Shown here piece after piece: positions 46,287 through 55,691 of a DNA stretch of 64,000 bases. Position numbers and translations under genes: made by a program. The notes below the pieces were generated by a model. That model was not told where the DNA came from. It saw nothing but the letters and a program-made list of their open reading frames with translations, and did no database searches. The stretch is taken from contig NZ_LR733520.1 of the NCBI RefSeq assembly GCF_902506145.1, forward strand, positions 498,580-562,579. Reading direction: 5' to 3'. Origin of the DNA: Burkholderia sp. 8Y (lineage in GTDB: Bacteria > Pseudomonadota > Gammaproteobacteria > Burkholderiales > Burkholderiaceae). Position 1 is the first letter of the stretch. Every line of letters starts with the position of its first letter.

Positions 46287-46547
46287 CTTGATCTCCTTGT
46301 TTCAACAAGCGGTTCGACGCCACGCGCCGACAGTGCGAAAGGGTCTTCGGACGGGCTTTGGGACGAGCCTCTACAATATTGAGAAACGTCCGTTTTCCCG
46401 CAGCGATACGTCCCCGGAAAACGACAGCAGCGGCGGCATAGTGCAGCGTGAATCAAGCCGCGCGCAACGGCCTTAACAATTACTTGCAATTTCCTCAGTT
46501 TGTTGCACGGCGACGCACGGCAGCAACCCTCGTTCCACGGAGTTTCA

Positions 46548-47636
46548 ATGAGCATTGACCGCGCGCAGATCGACACTGCACTCGCCACCCTGACCGATCC
46601 CAACACGAACCGCAAGTTCGTCGACAGCAAGAGCATTCGCCACGTTTCGGTGGAGGGCGGCAAGGTTTCGGTGAGCGTCGTGCTGGGCTATCCGGCGAAG
46701 ACGCAGTTTGAGTTGATCGGCAAGCTCGTCGGCGACGCGCTGCGTCAGGTGCCTGGCGTCACCGATACCGCCGTCGACGTTTCTTCGCAAGTGGTCGCGC
46801 ATGCGGTGCAGCGCGGCGTGAAGTTGCTGCCGAACGTCAAGAACATCATCGCGGTGGCGTCGGGCAAGGGCGGCGTCGGGAAGAGCACGACGGCGGTCAA
46901 TCTCGCGCTCGCGCTGGCGGCGGAAGGCGCATCGGTCGGCATGCTGGACGCCGACATCTACGGCCCCTCGCTGCCGATGATGCTCGGCATTTCCGGCCGC
47001 CCCGAATCGCCCGACAATCAGTCGATGAACCCGCTCACCGGCCACGGCATCCAGGCGAATTCGATCGGCTTTCTGATCCAGCAGGACAATCCGATGGTCT
47101 GGCGCGGCCCGATGGTCACGTCCGCACTGGAACAACTGCTGCGGCAGACGAACTGGAAGGATCTCGATTATCTCGTCGTCGACATGCCGCCGGGCACGGG
47201 CGACATCCAGCTCACGCTGTCGCAGAAGGTGCCGGTGACGGGCGCGGTGATCGTGACGACGCCGCAGGACATCGCGCTGCTCGACGCGAAGAAGGGCCTG
47301 AAGATGTTCGAGAAGGTCGGCATTCCGATTCTCGGCATCGTCGAGAACATGAGCACGCATATCTGCTCGAACTGCGGCCACGAGGAACACATCTTCGGCG
47401 CGGGCGGCGGCGAGCGCATGGCTAAGGAATACGGCGTCGAGATTCTCGGTTCCTTGCCGCTCGATATCTCCATTCGCGAGCGCACCGACGCGGGCCAGCC
47501 GACCGTCGTATCGCAGCCGGAAAGCCGCATCGCGGAGACGTATCGCGCGATTGCGCGGCGCGTCGCGATCGCGGTCGCCGAACGTCAGCGCGACATGACC
47601 TCGAAGTTTCCGAGCATCGTCGTGCAGAACACCTGA
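46548..47636 (+). CDS. apbC: Iron-sulfur cluster carrier protein ApbC (Mrp)
   Basis: 362 residues from ATG 46548 after CGGAG. An N-terminal MIP18/DUF59-like domain (about 1-85) precedes the P-loop ATPase: ASGKGGVGKSTTAVNLALAL, DADIYGPSLP, and the cluster-binding CxxC in HICSNCGHEEHIFG. It delivers [4Fe-4S] clusters to apo-proteins in the cytoplasm. Likely clients in this window include CysI, CysH and IlvD, but that is an inference. Confidence 0.95.
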   Translation: MSIDRAQIDTALATLTDPNTNRKFVDSKSIRHVSVEGGKVSVSVVLGYPAKTQFELIGKLVGDALRQVPGVTDTAVDVSSQVVAHAVQRGVKLLPNVKNIIAVASGKGGVGKSTTAVNLALALAAEGASVGMLDADIYGPSLPMMLGISGRPESPDNQSMNPLTGHGIQANSIGFLIQQDNPMVWRGPMVTSALEQLLRQTNWKDLDYLVVDMPPGTGDIQLTLSQKVPVTGAVIVTTPQDIALLDAKKGLKMFEKVGIPILGIVENMSTHICSNCGHEEHIFGAGGGERMAKEYGVEILGSLPLDISIRERTDAGQPTVVSQPESRIAETYRAIARRVAIAVAERQRDMTSKFPSIVVQNT

Positions 47637-47756
47637 TCCGGCGCAAAGCGGCCCTCGCGCGGCGAGCCTTGTGCGGTGCGGCTCGCGGTATCATGTCGCC
47701 TTCGAGACGCGGCAGCGTCGACGCAACGGGTGTCGGCGGGCCGCCGAGAGGATCGC

Positions 47757-48296
47757 ATGAGAGACAGAGTCAACGGGCGGGCGCGCTCCGCCTGGTTCGC
47801 CTTGTTCGCCGTGGCCGTTTGCAGCGTCCTGCTGAGCGGCTGCGGCATCATCTTCCAGAATCACGAGAAACGCGCGGACGCCACGCTGACGCCTACGGCC
47901 GGCAACACGGCGCGCGGCACGGTCACGCTCATCGAGCGCGCCGACGGCGTGCAGATCTCGTACAACCTCGTCGACATGCCGCCCAATAGCGACCACGCGT
48001 TGCAGGTTCACGAGCGCGGCGACTGCATTGCGGTGAACGGCGACGCGAGCCCGGTGTTCGCATTGTCGTCCGACCGCAGGCACGCGACGAGCCGGCTCGA
48101 AGGCGATCTTGGCAACATTCACGCGGACGCCACGGGCGCGGCCACCGGCTTCATCGTCGCGACGGACGTGTCGCTCGACGGCGTGCGCTCGGTCATTTCC
48201 CGCGCGCTCATGCTCCACCGCGAAGCAACCGACCCCTACGCGATGAGTCCGCACAACGTGGGTCCGGCGCTTGCGTGCGGCGTGGTCCGGCGATAA
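47757..48296 (+). CDS. Cu/Zn superoxide dismutase-like lipoprotein lacking most metal ligands
   Basis: 179 residues from ATG 47757 (GAGAGG upstream). The signal peptide ends in lipobox LLSGC, so it is a lipoprotein. The Cu/Zn-SOD fold is recognisable from HALQVHERGDC, EGDLGNIHADATGAATGF, LMLH and VGPALACGVV. Compared with bovine SOD1, the first Cu ligand of HGFHVH is Gln, the bridging His of the GPHFNP-like region is Val (SPVFAL), and the Zn His before GDLGN is Leu; only the second His, the Asp and the last His remain. It is unlikely to be an active dismutase. It may be a metal-free structural or binding protein. Confidence 0.8.
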   Translation: MRDRVNGRARSAWFALFAVAVCSVLLSGCGIIFQNHEKRADATLTPTAGNTARGTVTLIERADGVQISYNLVDMPPNSDHALQVHERGDCIAVNGDASPVFALSSDRRHATSRLEGDLGNIHADATGAATGFIVATDVSLDGVRSVISRALMLHREATDPYAMSPHNVGPALACGVVRR

Positions 48297-48463
48297 GGGC
48301 ATCGTCCGAACGGCCGATGTCGCGCCGCGCGGCGTTCCGCGTAAAATACGCGCTTCCATTTTCGTCTGGCCGCACAAGGCCATGCGCCGTTTCACCGCAG
48401 GCATGCAGTCGCGTCAATGCATAATCGCGCGATTGCACGCCGCAACGTTGGGTAGCGTCCCCT

Positions 48464-49033
48464 ATGAGCATCAAGTCCGACAAGTGGATTCGGCGCATGG
48501 CCGAAGAGCACAAGATGATCGAGCCGTTCGTGCGCGATCAGGTGCGCGTGGCCGAGGACGGCCGCAAGATCGTCTCCTACGGCACGTCCAGCTACGGCTA
48601 CGACATCCGCGTGGCCGACGAATTCAAGATTTTCACGAACATCAACTCGACCATCGTCGATCCGAAGGCGTTCGACGAGAAATCGTTCGTGGACTTCAAG
48701 GGCGATGTCTGCATCATTCCGCCCAATTCTTTCGCGCTCGCCCGCACGGTCGAATATTTCCGCATTCCGCGTTCGTGCCTGACCGTGTGTCTCGGCAAAT
48801 CGACGTACGCGCGCTGCGGGATCATCGTGAACGTCACGCCGTTCGAGCCGGAGTGGGAAGGCTACGTGACGCTCGAATTCTCGAATACGACACCGTTGCC
48901 CGCCAAAATCTATGCGAACGAAGGTGTCGCGCAGGTTCTCTTCTTCGAAAGCGACGAAATCTGCGAGACGTCCTACGCCGACCGCGGCGGCAAATACCAA
49001 GGGCAGCACGGCGTGACGCTGCCGAAAACCTGA
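48464..49033 (+). CDS. dcd: dCTP deaminase
   Basis: 189 residues. The start [20 protein letters not shown] and the segments [26 protein letters not shown] and the Glu/Thr/Gln-rich C-terminal [18 protein letters not shown] are diagnostic of the trimeric bacterial enzyme. It converts dCTP to dUTP for thymidylate synthesis. It is 167 bp from the SOD-like gene and 104 bp before the decarboxylase, so it probably has its own promoter. Confidence 0.96.
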   Translation: MSIKSDKWIRRMAEEHKMIEPFVRDQVRVAEDGRKIVSYGTSSYGYDIRVADEFKIFTNINSTIVDPKAFDEKSFVDFKGDVCIIPPNSFALARTVEYFRIPRSCLTVCLGKSTYARCGIIVNVTPFEPEWEGYVTLEFSNTTPLPAKIYANEGVAQVLFFESDEICETSYADRGGKYQGQHGVTLPKT

Positions 49034-49137
49034 TCGCCCCGCGCCCCCAAGAACCGCACACGGCACGCGCTTGTCGAAAGACCGCTGGCTCCGGAAAACG
49101 TCCCGGGCAGCGGTCGTTCCATTTGGAGATTCGCCTC

Positions 49138-51423
49138 ATGAAGTTCCGCTTCCCCGTCGTCATCATCGACGAAGACTTTCGCTCCGAGAACATCTCGGGT
49201 TCCGGCATTCGCGCGCTGGCCGAGGCGATCGAGGGCGAAGGCGCCGAAGTGCTCGGTCTCACGAGCTATGGCGATCTCGCCGCTTTCGCGCAGCAGTCGA
49301 GCCGCGCATCGTGCTTCATTCTTTCGATCGACGACGACGAACTGCTGCCTTACGCCGACAACGTCGTCGTGGAAGGCGACACGCCCGAGCTGGCGTCCGC
49401 CATCGTCGCGTTGCGCGCGTTCATCAACGCCGTGCGCCGCCGCAACGCCGACATTCCTATCTTTCTGTACGGCGAAACGCGCACGTCGCGGCACTTGCCG
49501 AACGACATCCTGCGCGAGCTGCACGGCTTCATCCACATGTTCGAGGACACGCCGGAGTTCGTCGCGCGGCACGTCATTCGGGAAGCGAAGGTCTATCTCG
49601 ATGCGCTCGCGCCGCCGTTCTTCAAGGAACTCGTGCAATACGCGGACGAAGGCTCATATTCGTGGCACTGTCCGGGCCACTCGGGCGGCGTCGCGTTCCT
49701 GAAGAACCCGCTCGGGCAAATGTTCCATCAGTTCTTCGGTGAGAACATGCTGCGCGCGGACGTCTGCAACGCGGTCGAGGAACTCGGCCAGCTGCTCGAT
49801 CACACCGGCCCGGTCGCCGCGTCGGAGCGCAACGCGGCGCGCATCTTCGGCGCGGATCATCTCTTTTTCGTGACCAACGGCACGTCCACGTCGAACAAGA
49901 TCGTGTGGCACGCGACCGTCGCGCCGGGCGATATCGTGCTCGTGGACCGCAACTGCCACAAGTCGATCCTGCACGCCATCACCATGACGGGCGCGATTCC
50001 GGTGTTTCTCACGCCGACGCGCAATCACTTCGGCATCATCGGGCCGATTCCGCGCGACGAGTTCAAGCCCGAGAACATTCGCCGCAAGATCGAGGCGAAT
50101 CCGTTCGCACGCGAGGCGCTCGCGAAGAATCCGAAGGTCAAGCCGCGCATCCTGACCATCACGCAGAGCACCTATGACGGCGTGGTCTATAACGTCGAGA
50201 TGATCAAGGACCTGCTCGGCGACATGCTCGACACGCTGCATTTCGACGAAGCCTGGCTGCCGCACGCCGAGTTCCATTCGTTCTATCAGGACATGCACGC
50301 GATCGGCGCGGGCCGGCCGCGCACCGGCGCGCTCGTGTTCGCCACGCACTCCACGCACAAGCTGCTCGCCGGCATTTCGCAGGCGTCGCAGATTCTCGTG
50401 CAGGACAGCGAGAACAGCACGTTCGACTTCCATCGCTTCAACGAGGCGTACCTCATGCACACGTCGACGAGCCCGCAATACGCGATCATCGCGTCGTGCG
50501 ACGTCGCCGCCGCGATGATGGAAGCGCCGGGCGGCCCGGCGCTCGTCGAGGAGTCGATTGCCGAGGCGCTCGATTTCCGCCGCGCGATGCGCAAGGTCGA
50601 TGCCGAATACGGCGACGACTGGTTCTTCAAGGTCTGGGGCCCGGACGCGCTGGCCGAAGAGGGCATCGGCGACCGCGAGGACTGGATGCTGAAGCCGAAC
50701 GACCGCTGGCACGGCTTCGGCGCGCTCGCCGAGAACTTCAACATGCTGGACCCGATCAAGGCGACGATCATTACGCCGGGGCTCAACGTGGACGGCGAAT
50801 TTGGCGAAACGGGCATTCCGGCCGCCATCGTGACGAAGTATCTGGCCGAGCACGGCATCATCGTGGAGAAGACGGGGCTGTACTCGTTCTTCATCATGTT
50901 CACGATCGGCATCACGAAGGGCCGCTGGAACTCGATGGTGACCGAGCTTCAGCAGTTCAAGGACGACTACGACAACAATCAGCCGCTGTGGCGCGTGCTG
51001 CCGGAGTTCATCGCACAGCACCCGTCGTATGAGCGCATCGGCCTGCGCGATCTGTGCGAGCAGATTCACAGCGTCTATCGCGCGAACGACATCGCGCGGC
51101 TCACGACCGAGATGTATCTGTCGAGCATGGAGCCCGCGATGAAGCCGTCCGAAGCGTACGCGAAGCTCGTTCACCGCGAGATCGACCGCGTGCCGATCGA
51201 CGAACTCGAAGGGCGCGTGACGAGCATCCTGCTGACGCCGTATCCGCCGGGCATTCCGTTGCTGATTCCGGGCGAGCGTTTCAATCGGACGATCGTCGAT
51301 TATTTGCGCTTCGCGCGTGAATTCAACGAGCGTTTCCCGGGCTTCCACACGGATATCCACGGGCTCGTCGGCGAGATGATCAACGGGCGCATCGAGTATT
51401 TCGTCGATTGCGTGCGCGATTGA
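49138..51423 (+). CDS. Orn/Lys/Arg decarboxylase, PLP-dependent (fold type I)
   Basis: 761 residues from ATG 49138 with TTGGAG upstream. The N-terminal wing domain (about 1-125, response-regulator-like) precedes the aminotransferase-like domain with the PLP Lys408 in HSTHKLLAG and DEAWLPHAEFH, and the C-terminal domain. Inducible and constitutive ornithine, lysine and arginine decarboxylases share this build; the substrate cannot be told from motifs I can read. No antiporter gene is adjacent, so acid-resistance use is not supported; polyamine (putrescine or cadaverine) synthesis is likelier. Confidence 0.92.
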   Translation: MKFRFPVVIIDEDFRSENISGSGIRALAEAIEGEGAEVLGLTSYGDLAAFAQQSSRASCFILSIDDDELLPYADNVVVEGDTPELASAIVALRAFINAVRRRNADIPIFLYGETRTSRHLPNDILRELHGFIHMFEDTPEFVARHVIREAKVYLDALAPPFFKELVQYADEGSYSWHCPGHSGGVAFLKNPLGQMFHQFFGENMLRADVCNAVEELGQLLDHTGPVAASERNAARIFGADHLFFVTNGTSTSNKIVWHATVAPGDIVLVDRNCHKSILHAITMTGAIPVFLTPTRNHFGIIGPIPRDEFKPENIRRKIEANPFAREALAKNPKVKPRILTITQSTYDGVVYNVEMIKDLLGDMLDTLHFDEAWLPHAEFHSFYQDMHAIGAGRPRTGALVFATHSTHKLLAGISQASQILVQDSENSTFDFHRFNEAYLMHTSTSPQYAIIASCDVAAAMMEAPGGPALVEESIAEALDFRRAMRKVDAEYGDDWFFKVWGPDALAEEGIGDREDWMLKPNDRWHGFGALAENFNMLDPIKATIITPGLNVDGEFGETGIPAAIVTKYLAEHGIIVEKTGLYSFFIMFTIGITKGRWNSMVTELQQFKDDYDNNQPLWRVLPEFIAQHPSYERIGLRDLCEQIHSVYRANDIARLTTEMYLSSMEPAMKPSEAYAKLVHREIDRVPIDELEGRVTSILLTPYPPGIPLLIPGERFNRTIVDYLRFAREFNERFPGFHTDIHGLVGEMINGRIEYFVDCVRD

Positions 51424-51460
51424 TGTCCGTCTGATGTCCGTCTGATCCGCTGCTGCAAAG

Positions 51461-51491
51461 ACAAACGGCCCTTCATCGAAGGGCCGTTTGT
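51461..51491. terminator. Bidirectional terminator, decarboxylase/GST
   Basis: ACAAACGGCCCTTC (51461-51474) pairs perfectly over 14 bp with GAAGGGCCGTTTGT (51478-51491), loop ATC, between two convergent genes. Confidence 0.9.
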
Positions 51492-51512
51492 CGTTTCGGG
51501 GAGGCGGATCGC

Positions 51513-52118
51513 TTAGATCAAACCTTCCGCCTTCATCGCCGCCTGCACCGCCGGACGTGCGCCGACGCGCGCCTGATAGGCGGTCAACGCCGGCCACTTG
51601 TTAAGATCGAGGTCGATGAACGACGCCCAGCCGAGCACGGTGAAGAGATATGCGTCGCCGATGCCGTATTCGTCGCCGAGCAGATACTGCTTGTCGTCGA
51701 TATGCTTCGCCACGTACGCGAGACGGCGCTCCAGATTGGCCATCGCGGCGGCTTTCCACTCGCTCGTCGCGGCGGGATTGAAGAACGGCGAGAAGTTCTT
51801 GTGCAATTCCGTGCCGATGAACGTCAGCCACCCTTGCAGGCGATAGCGCGACATCGCGTCGGCGAGCGGCGCGAGATGCTTGGCGGGCACCTGATCCGCG
51901 ATGTACTGCATGATCGCCGGACCTTCGGTCAGCAAGTCGCCGTTGTCGAGCTGAAGCGCGGGCACATAGCCTTTCGGGTTGATCGCCATGAAATCGGCGC
52001 CGCTCGCGGTGACTTTCGTCTTCAGATCGACGGCTTCAATCTCGTAAGGCAGACCGGATTCTTCGAGGACGATGTGCGAGGCAAGCGAGCACGCGCCGGC
52101 TTTGTAGAACAGTTTCAA
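51513..52118 (-). CDS. Glutathione S-transferase, beta-class-like
   Basis: 201 residues. The thioredoxin-like N-terminal domain starts MKLFYKAGACSLASHIVLEE, with Cys10 and Ser at the position typical of bacterial beta-class GSTs, and NPKGYVPALQLDNG and EGPAIMQYIAD bind glutathione. The all-helical C-terminal domain has YLLGDEYGIGDAYLFTVLGW. It conjugates glutathione to electrophiles or protects against oxidants; the substrate is unknown. It is alone on its strand. Confidence 0.92.
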   Translation of the reverse strand: MKLFYKAGACSLASHIVLEESGLPYEIEAVDLKTKVTASGADFMAINPKGYVPALQLDNGDLLTEGPAIMQYIADQVPAKHLAPLADAMSRYRLQGWLTFIGTELHKNFSPFFNPAATSEWKAAAMANLERRLAYVAKHIDDKQYLLGDEYGIGDAYLFTVLGWASFIDLDLNKWPALTAYQARVGARPAVQAAMKAEGLI

Positions 52119-52320
52119 GTCAAAATCTCCAGGGTAAAACGCGCGCCATTATGACCGATTCGAGCGATGAGTGAAGTTTTCGGGCGAGCGGGCAGTCTGC
52201 ATGATCGTCATTGCGCTGTTTCAGGATCAATGTGCCGCAGCCGAAATGGGAAAAATCGTGTGTTACTTCATGCTGTTCAGGATCATGCTGCCGGATCGAT
52301 AGCAAATCAGAGAGGTCATC

Positions 52321-52808
52321 ATGAGCGCCAGGCCACCATTCGCGAGTGCATGGCTCGCTTTCTTCGAAGTGCGTAAAAGCGTGGCGGAAGTTGGAAAGTT
52401 GATCGGCGGTCGCGTCGACGATAACGTCAAGGCCGGTATCTTCCAGAATGCCTGCCCGATCAAAAAAGCTATGTTTTGAACAAAACGGGCTTTCCTGTCA
52501 AGAAAGAAGCGGGCTACGCCACGGTGTCCGGCGCTGACGGAAAACAGTACCTATTCCGGGTGAATGACATGATGGCGTATCTCGAGCGCGAGTTCGGTAA
52601 GCCTGAGCGGACGGTCAAGTCTCCTAAGGAAACGGATTTTCGCGGACAGAAGGGCATTCTGGTCGTACGCGGACACGGATGGGAGAACGCTCGAGGCCAT
52701 GTCACCTTGTGGGACGGCGCGAGTTGTTCGGACTCGTGCCATCTTCTCCAGAATCCGGACAACGGCACGTTTATCCCCGAAACCGCGTCGCTATGGGTGC
52801 TGCACTGA
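52321..52808 (+). pseudogene. tae4: T6SS amidase effector tae4, interrupted by a frameshift at an A6 run
   Basis: ATG 52321 (GAGGT upstream) opens MSARPPFASAWLAFFEVRKS and reaches FQNACPIKK, then stops at TGA 52477-52479 after 52 codons. A -1 shift on the six A residues at 52462-52467 continues as SYVLNKTGFPV to TGA 52806-52808. The joined protein has 162 residues, the length of Salmonella Tae4. Catalytic Cys45 (NACPI), His127 (RGHVTLW) and Asp138 (CSDSC) are all intact. Tae4 cleaves the D-Glu-mDAP bond in peptidoglycan of rival cells. It may be a pseudogene, a sequencing error in the homopolymer, or read by slippage. No T6SS structural genes are in the window. Confidence 0.85.
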
Positions 52809-53200
52809 TGCGCCTGTTCGTCATAGGCGTCATAGGCGTCATGCTCATGGCGCTCGGGCAGGTTGCACTGGCGGAGCCGGGCGCGGCAACGGATAGCGAG
52901 CGGGCGCTCTTGAAGCGATGGGCGTTGAGCCGATGCCTCGCCAAGGTCTACGCTGATTCACCGGCGAAGGACGACGCAAACGCAACAGCGAGCAGCTATC
53001 TCGAAGCGGGCAGTGTTTCGGCTGACGCCTACGAGGCCGTTGATCGACTGTCGACCCAATACGCGAACCGGCGCTACTCGGGCTCGGTTCACTCGACTTT
53101 CGGGACGAAGAAATGCATCGATCTTTTCGATAGCAAAGTGCTCGACGATCTAACCGCTCAGGTCGTGCATGCGCCATCCGCCGCCGTCAATCGACGATAA
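52808..53200 (+). CDS. tai4: T6SS amidase immunity protein Tai4
   Basis: 130 residues. ATG 52808 overlaps the tae4 stop (TGATG). The signal peptide MRLFVIGVIGVMLMALGQVA (cleavage near ALA-E) sends it to the periplasm, where Tae4 acts. The mature part is the small helical Tai4 fold with LKRWALSRCLAKVYADSPAKD read in parts, SSYLEAGS, and TKKCIDLFDSKVLDDL; two cysteines can form the family disulfide. It is intact although the effector frame is broken, so it may still protect against kin. The 3' end overlaps the bestrophin gene by 14 bp on the opposite strand. Confidence 0.88.
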   Translation: MRLFVIGVIGVMLMALGQVALAEPGAATDSERALLKRWALSRCLAKVYADSPAKDDANATASSYLEAGSVSADAYEAVDRLSTQYANRRYSGSVHSTFGTKKCIDLFDSKVLDDLTAQVVHAPSAAVNRR

Positions 53201-54119
53201 ATTTACGCGATGAATCATGTGCCGCGAAAGGAGCCGGCGGAAACGCCGGGTCCGCCGCCATATCATGCAGCGCCGCTTCGAGCGTCGCGCACATGGCATT
53301 CAGCGCGAGGTCATTTTCTTCGAGGCCGAACGGGTCTTCGATCTGCGCGGCGATCGCCTCCAGCGCCATGAATGCGTACGCCACGAGCAACGCGAAGAGC
53401 GGTGTCAGAAGGCCCGCGCCATCGACAAGGCCGAACGGCAGCAGCACGCAGAAGAGATAAACCGTGCGGTGGATCATCACCGAGTACGAGAAGGGCAGCG
53501 GCGTGGCCGCGATGCGTTCGCATCCGCCGATCACATCGGAGAGCACGTTCAGATTGTGCTGAATCGCGAGCATGGCATAACCGTCGATCGCGCCTTCGCG
53601 CCTGCGCTCGGCGACCCATTCGCCGAGCGAGAGCAGGATCAGCGCCGGTCGATATGTCGCCGCCGCGACGCGCGCGTGCAGGTCGGATGGCAGTCGCAAC
53701 GCGAGATCCGTGAGCGCATCGGTGCCGCGCAGTTGATGTCGAAGCGCATGCGCCAAGGCCCCGAGCGCCGAGAGGAAGCGTCGCGACTGACCGGGATCGC
53801 GCGGCTGCGGCAACGAAAGCACTTGCTGCGCGAGTGCGCGCGACGTGTTGAGCAGCGAGCCCCACAGCTTGCGGCCTTCCCACCAGCGGTCGTAGCTCGC
53901 GCTGTTGCGAAAGCCGAGAAACACCGCGAGCGCGATGCCGACGAGCGCGAACGGCGGCGTGCCGAGCCCGATCGGATAGTGGCGCATGTGGTCATGCATG
54001 AAGATCGCCGCGACCGACAGCGCGAAGATCAGCCCGAGCCGCGGCAGCAATTGCGGCAGCACGGAGCCGCGCCAGACGAGCAGCATGCGAAACCAGTGCA
54101 GCTTCGGGCGAATGATCAT
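53187..54119 (-). CDS. Bestrophin-family (UPF0187) membrane protein
   Basis: 310 residues. The start MIIRPKLHWFRMLLVWRGSV and the signature FRNSASYDRWWEGRKLWGSL are typical. There are transmembrane segments at about 25-45, 60-80, 215-235 and 240-260. DPFGLEENDLALNAMC near the end is the conserved ligand/ion-gating region. Bacterial bestrophins form pentameric ion channels (cation-selective in Klebsiella). The cellular role here is unknown. It is convergent with and overlaps tai4. Confidence 0.9.
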   Translation of the reverse strand: MIIRPKLHWFRMLLVWRGSVLPQLLPRLGLIFALSVAAIFMHDHMRHYPIGLGTPPFALVGIALAVFLGFRNSASYDRWWEGRKLWGSLLNTSRALAQQVLSLPQPRDPGQSRRFLSALGALAHALRHQLRGTDALTDLALRLPSDLHARVAAATYRPALILLSLGEWVAERRREGAIDGYAMLAIQHNLNVLSDVIGGCERIAATPLPFSYSVMIHRTVYLFCVLLPFGLVDGAGLLTPLFALLVAYAFMALEAIAAQIEDPFGLEENDLALNAMCATLEAALHDMAADPAFPPAPFAAHDSSRKFIVD

Positions 54120-54175
54120 GTTTCAGCGTGAAAGGCGCGCATAGAGAAGCGCGATTATCTCGAAAATACGGCGAC

Positions 54176-54205
54176 AAAAAAGGCCGTCCCTGCGGACAGC
54201 CTTTC
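54176..54205 (-). terminator. Terminator of argH
   Basis: GGCCGTCC (54182-54189) pairs with GGACAGCC (54194-54201) with one mismatch; the minus strand continues with six T residues. Confidence 0.8.
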
Positions 54206-54232
54206 AAGCAACGACATGGCCTCAGCGCGCGT

Positions 54233-55636
54233 TCAAAGCGCCTCGCGCGCCGCCTTCGCCGCCGCGCGTACCTGATCCGGCGCGGTTCCGCCCGGATGAT
54301 TGCGGCTCGCGACCGAGCCTTCGAGCGTCAGATACCCGAACACGTCCTCGCCGATGAGATGCGCGACGTTCGGCAGTTCGAGGCGCATCGCGTCCAGCGA
54401 GAGGTCCGCGATATCGCAGCCGCGCTCGTCGCAGATGCGCACCGCGTGCGCCACGGCTTCGTGCGCGTCGCGAAAGGGCAGGCCGCGCTTCACGAGATAG
54501 TCCGCGAGATCGGTGGCGGTTGCGAAGCCTTGCAGGGCCGCGGCGCGCATGGCCTGCGGCTTCACCGTGATGCCCGCCGCCATTTCCGCGAAGATTCGCA
54601 GCGTGTCGGCGACCGTATCGACCGTGTCGAAGAGCGGTTCCTTGTCTTCCTGATTGTCCTTGTTGTACGCGAGCGGCTGGCCTTTCATCAGCGTGAGCAG
54701 CGCCATCAGATGCCCGTTCACGCGGCCGGTCTTGCCGCGCGCCAGTTCGGGCACGTCGGGGTTCTTCTTCTGCGGCATGATCGACGAACCCGTGCAGAAG
54801 CGGTCCGCCAGATCGATGAAGCCGACACGCGGGCTCATCCACAGCACGAGTTCCTCCGAGAAGCGCGAGACGTGCGTCATGATGAGCGCGGCCGCCGCCG
54901 TGAATTCGATCGCGAAATCGCGGTCGGACACGGCATCGAGCGAATTGGCGCAAATGCCGTCGAAGCCGAGCGACGCCGCCACCGCATGACGGTCGATCGG
55001 ATAGCTCGTGCCCGCGAGCGCCGCCGCGCCGAGCGGCAGCCGGTTGACCCGCTTGCGGCAATCGCGCATGCGCTCGGCATCGCGCGTGAACATTTCGACA
55101 TACGCGAGCAGGTGATGCCCGAACGTCACCGGCTGCGCCACTTGCAAGTGCGTGAAGCCGGGCATGATGGTGTCGGCGTGCTTCTCCGCCATGTCGATGA
55201 GCGCAAGACGCAGGTCCTTCAGCAAGTCGCCAATGCGGTCGATTTCGCCGCGCAGCCACAGGCGGATGTCGGTTGCGACCTGATCGTTGCGCGAGCGGCC
55301 GGTGTGCAGCCGCTTGCCGGCATCGCCGATGAGCGCGGTCAGCCGCGCCTCGATGTTCAGATGCACGTCCTCCAGATCCAGCTTCCACTCGAACTCGCCG
55401 CGCTCGATTTCACCTTTGATCTGCGCCATGCCGCGCTCGATGGCCGCGAGGTCGTCCGCGCCGATGATCTTCTGTGCCGCGAGCATCGACGCATGCGCGA
55501 GAGATCCCTGAATGTCGACCAGCGCGAGCCGTTTGTCGAAGAACACCGACGACGTGTAGCGTTTGACGAGCTCCGACATCGGCTCGGAGAAGCGAGCCGA
55601 CCAGGCTTCGCCTTTTTTGTGAAGTTGGGACGTCAT
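54233..55636 (-). CDS. argH: Argininosuccinate lyase
   Basis: 467 residues. The fumarase/aspartase superfamily signature [12 protein letters not shown] is intact; the catalytic Ser is in it. [20 protein letters not shown] and [20 protein letters not shown] are typical of ArgH. It splits argininosuccinate to arginine and fumarate. It is monocistronic, with a terminator 30 bp downstream. Confidence 0.97.
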   Translation of the reverse strand: MTSQLHKKGEAWSARFSEPMSELVKRYTSSVFFDKRLALVDIQGSLAHASMLAAQKIIGADDLAAIERGMAQIKGEIERGEFEWKLDLEDVHLNIEARLTALIGDAGKRLHTGRSRNDQVATDIRLWLRGEIDRIGDLLKDLRLALIDMAEKHADTIMPGFTHLQVAQPVTFGHHLLAYVEMFTRDAERMRDCRKRVNRLPLGAAALAGTSYPIDRHAVAASLGFDGICANSLDAVSDRDFAIEFTAAAALIMTHVSRFSEELVLWMSPRVGFIDLADRFCTGSSIMPQKKNPDVPELARGKTGRVNGHLMALLTLMKGQPLAYNKDNQEDKEPLFDTVDTVADTLRIFAEMAAGITVKPQAMRAAALQGFATATDLADYLVKRGLPFRDAHEAVAHAVRICDERGCDIADLSLDAMRLELPNVAHLIGEDVFGYLTLEGSVASRNHPGGTAPDQVRAAAKAAREAL

Positions 55637-55691
55637 GGTGATGTTCTCGGCGTTCGAGGCGTCAGAAAGACGAGAATTTTAACATTCGGGG

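Noticed and set aside
48271-49137. Upstream extension of the decarboxylase frame over dcd
   Set aside because: dcd is clear in another frame here; ATG 49138 has a ribosome site and begins the family wing domain.
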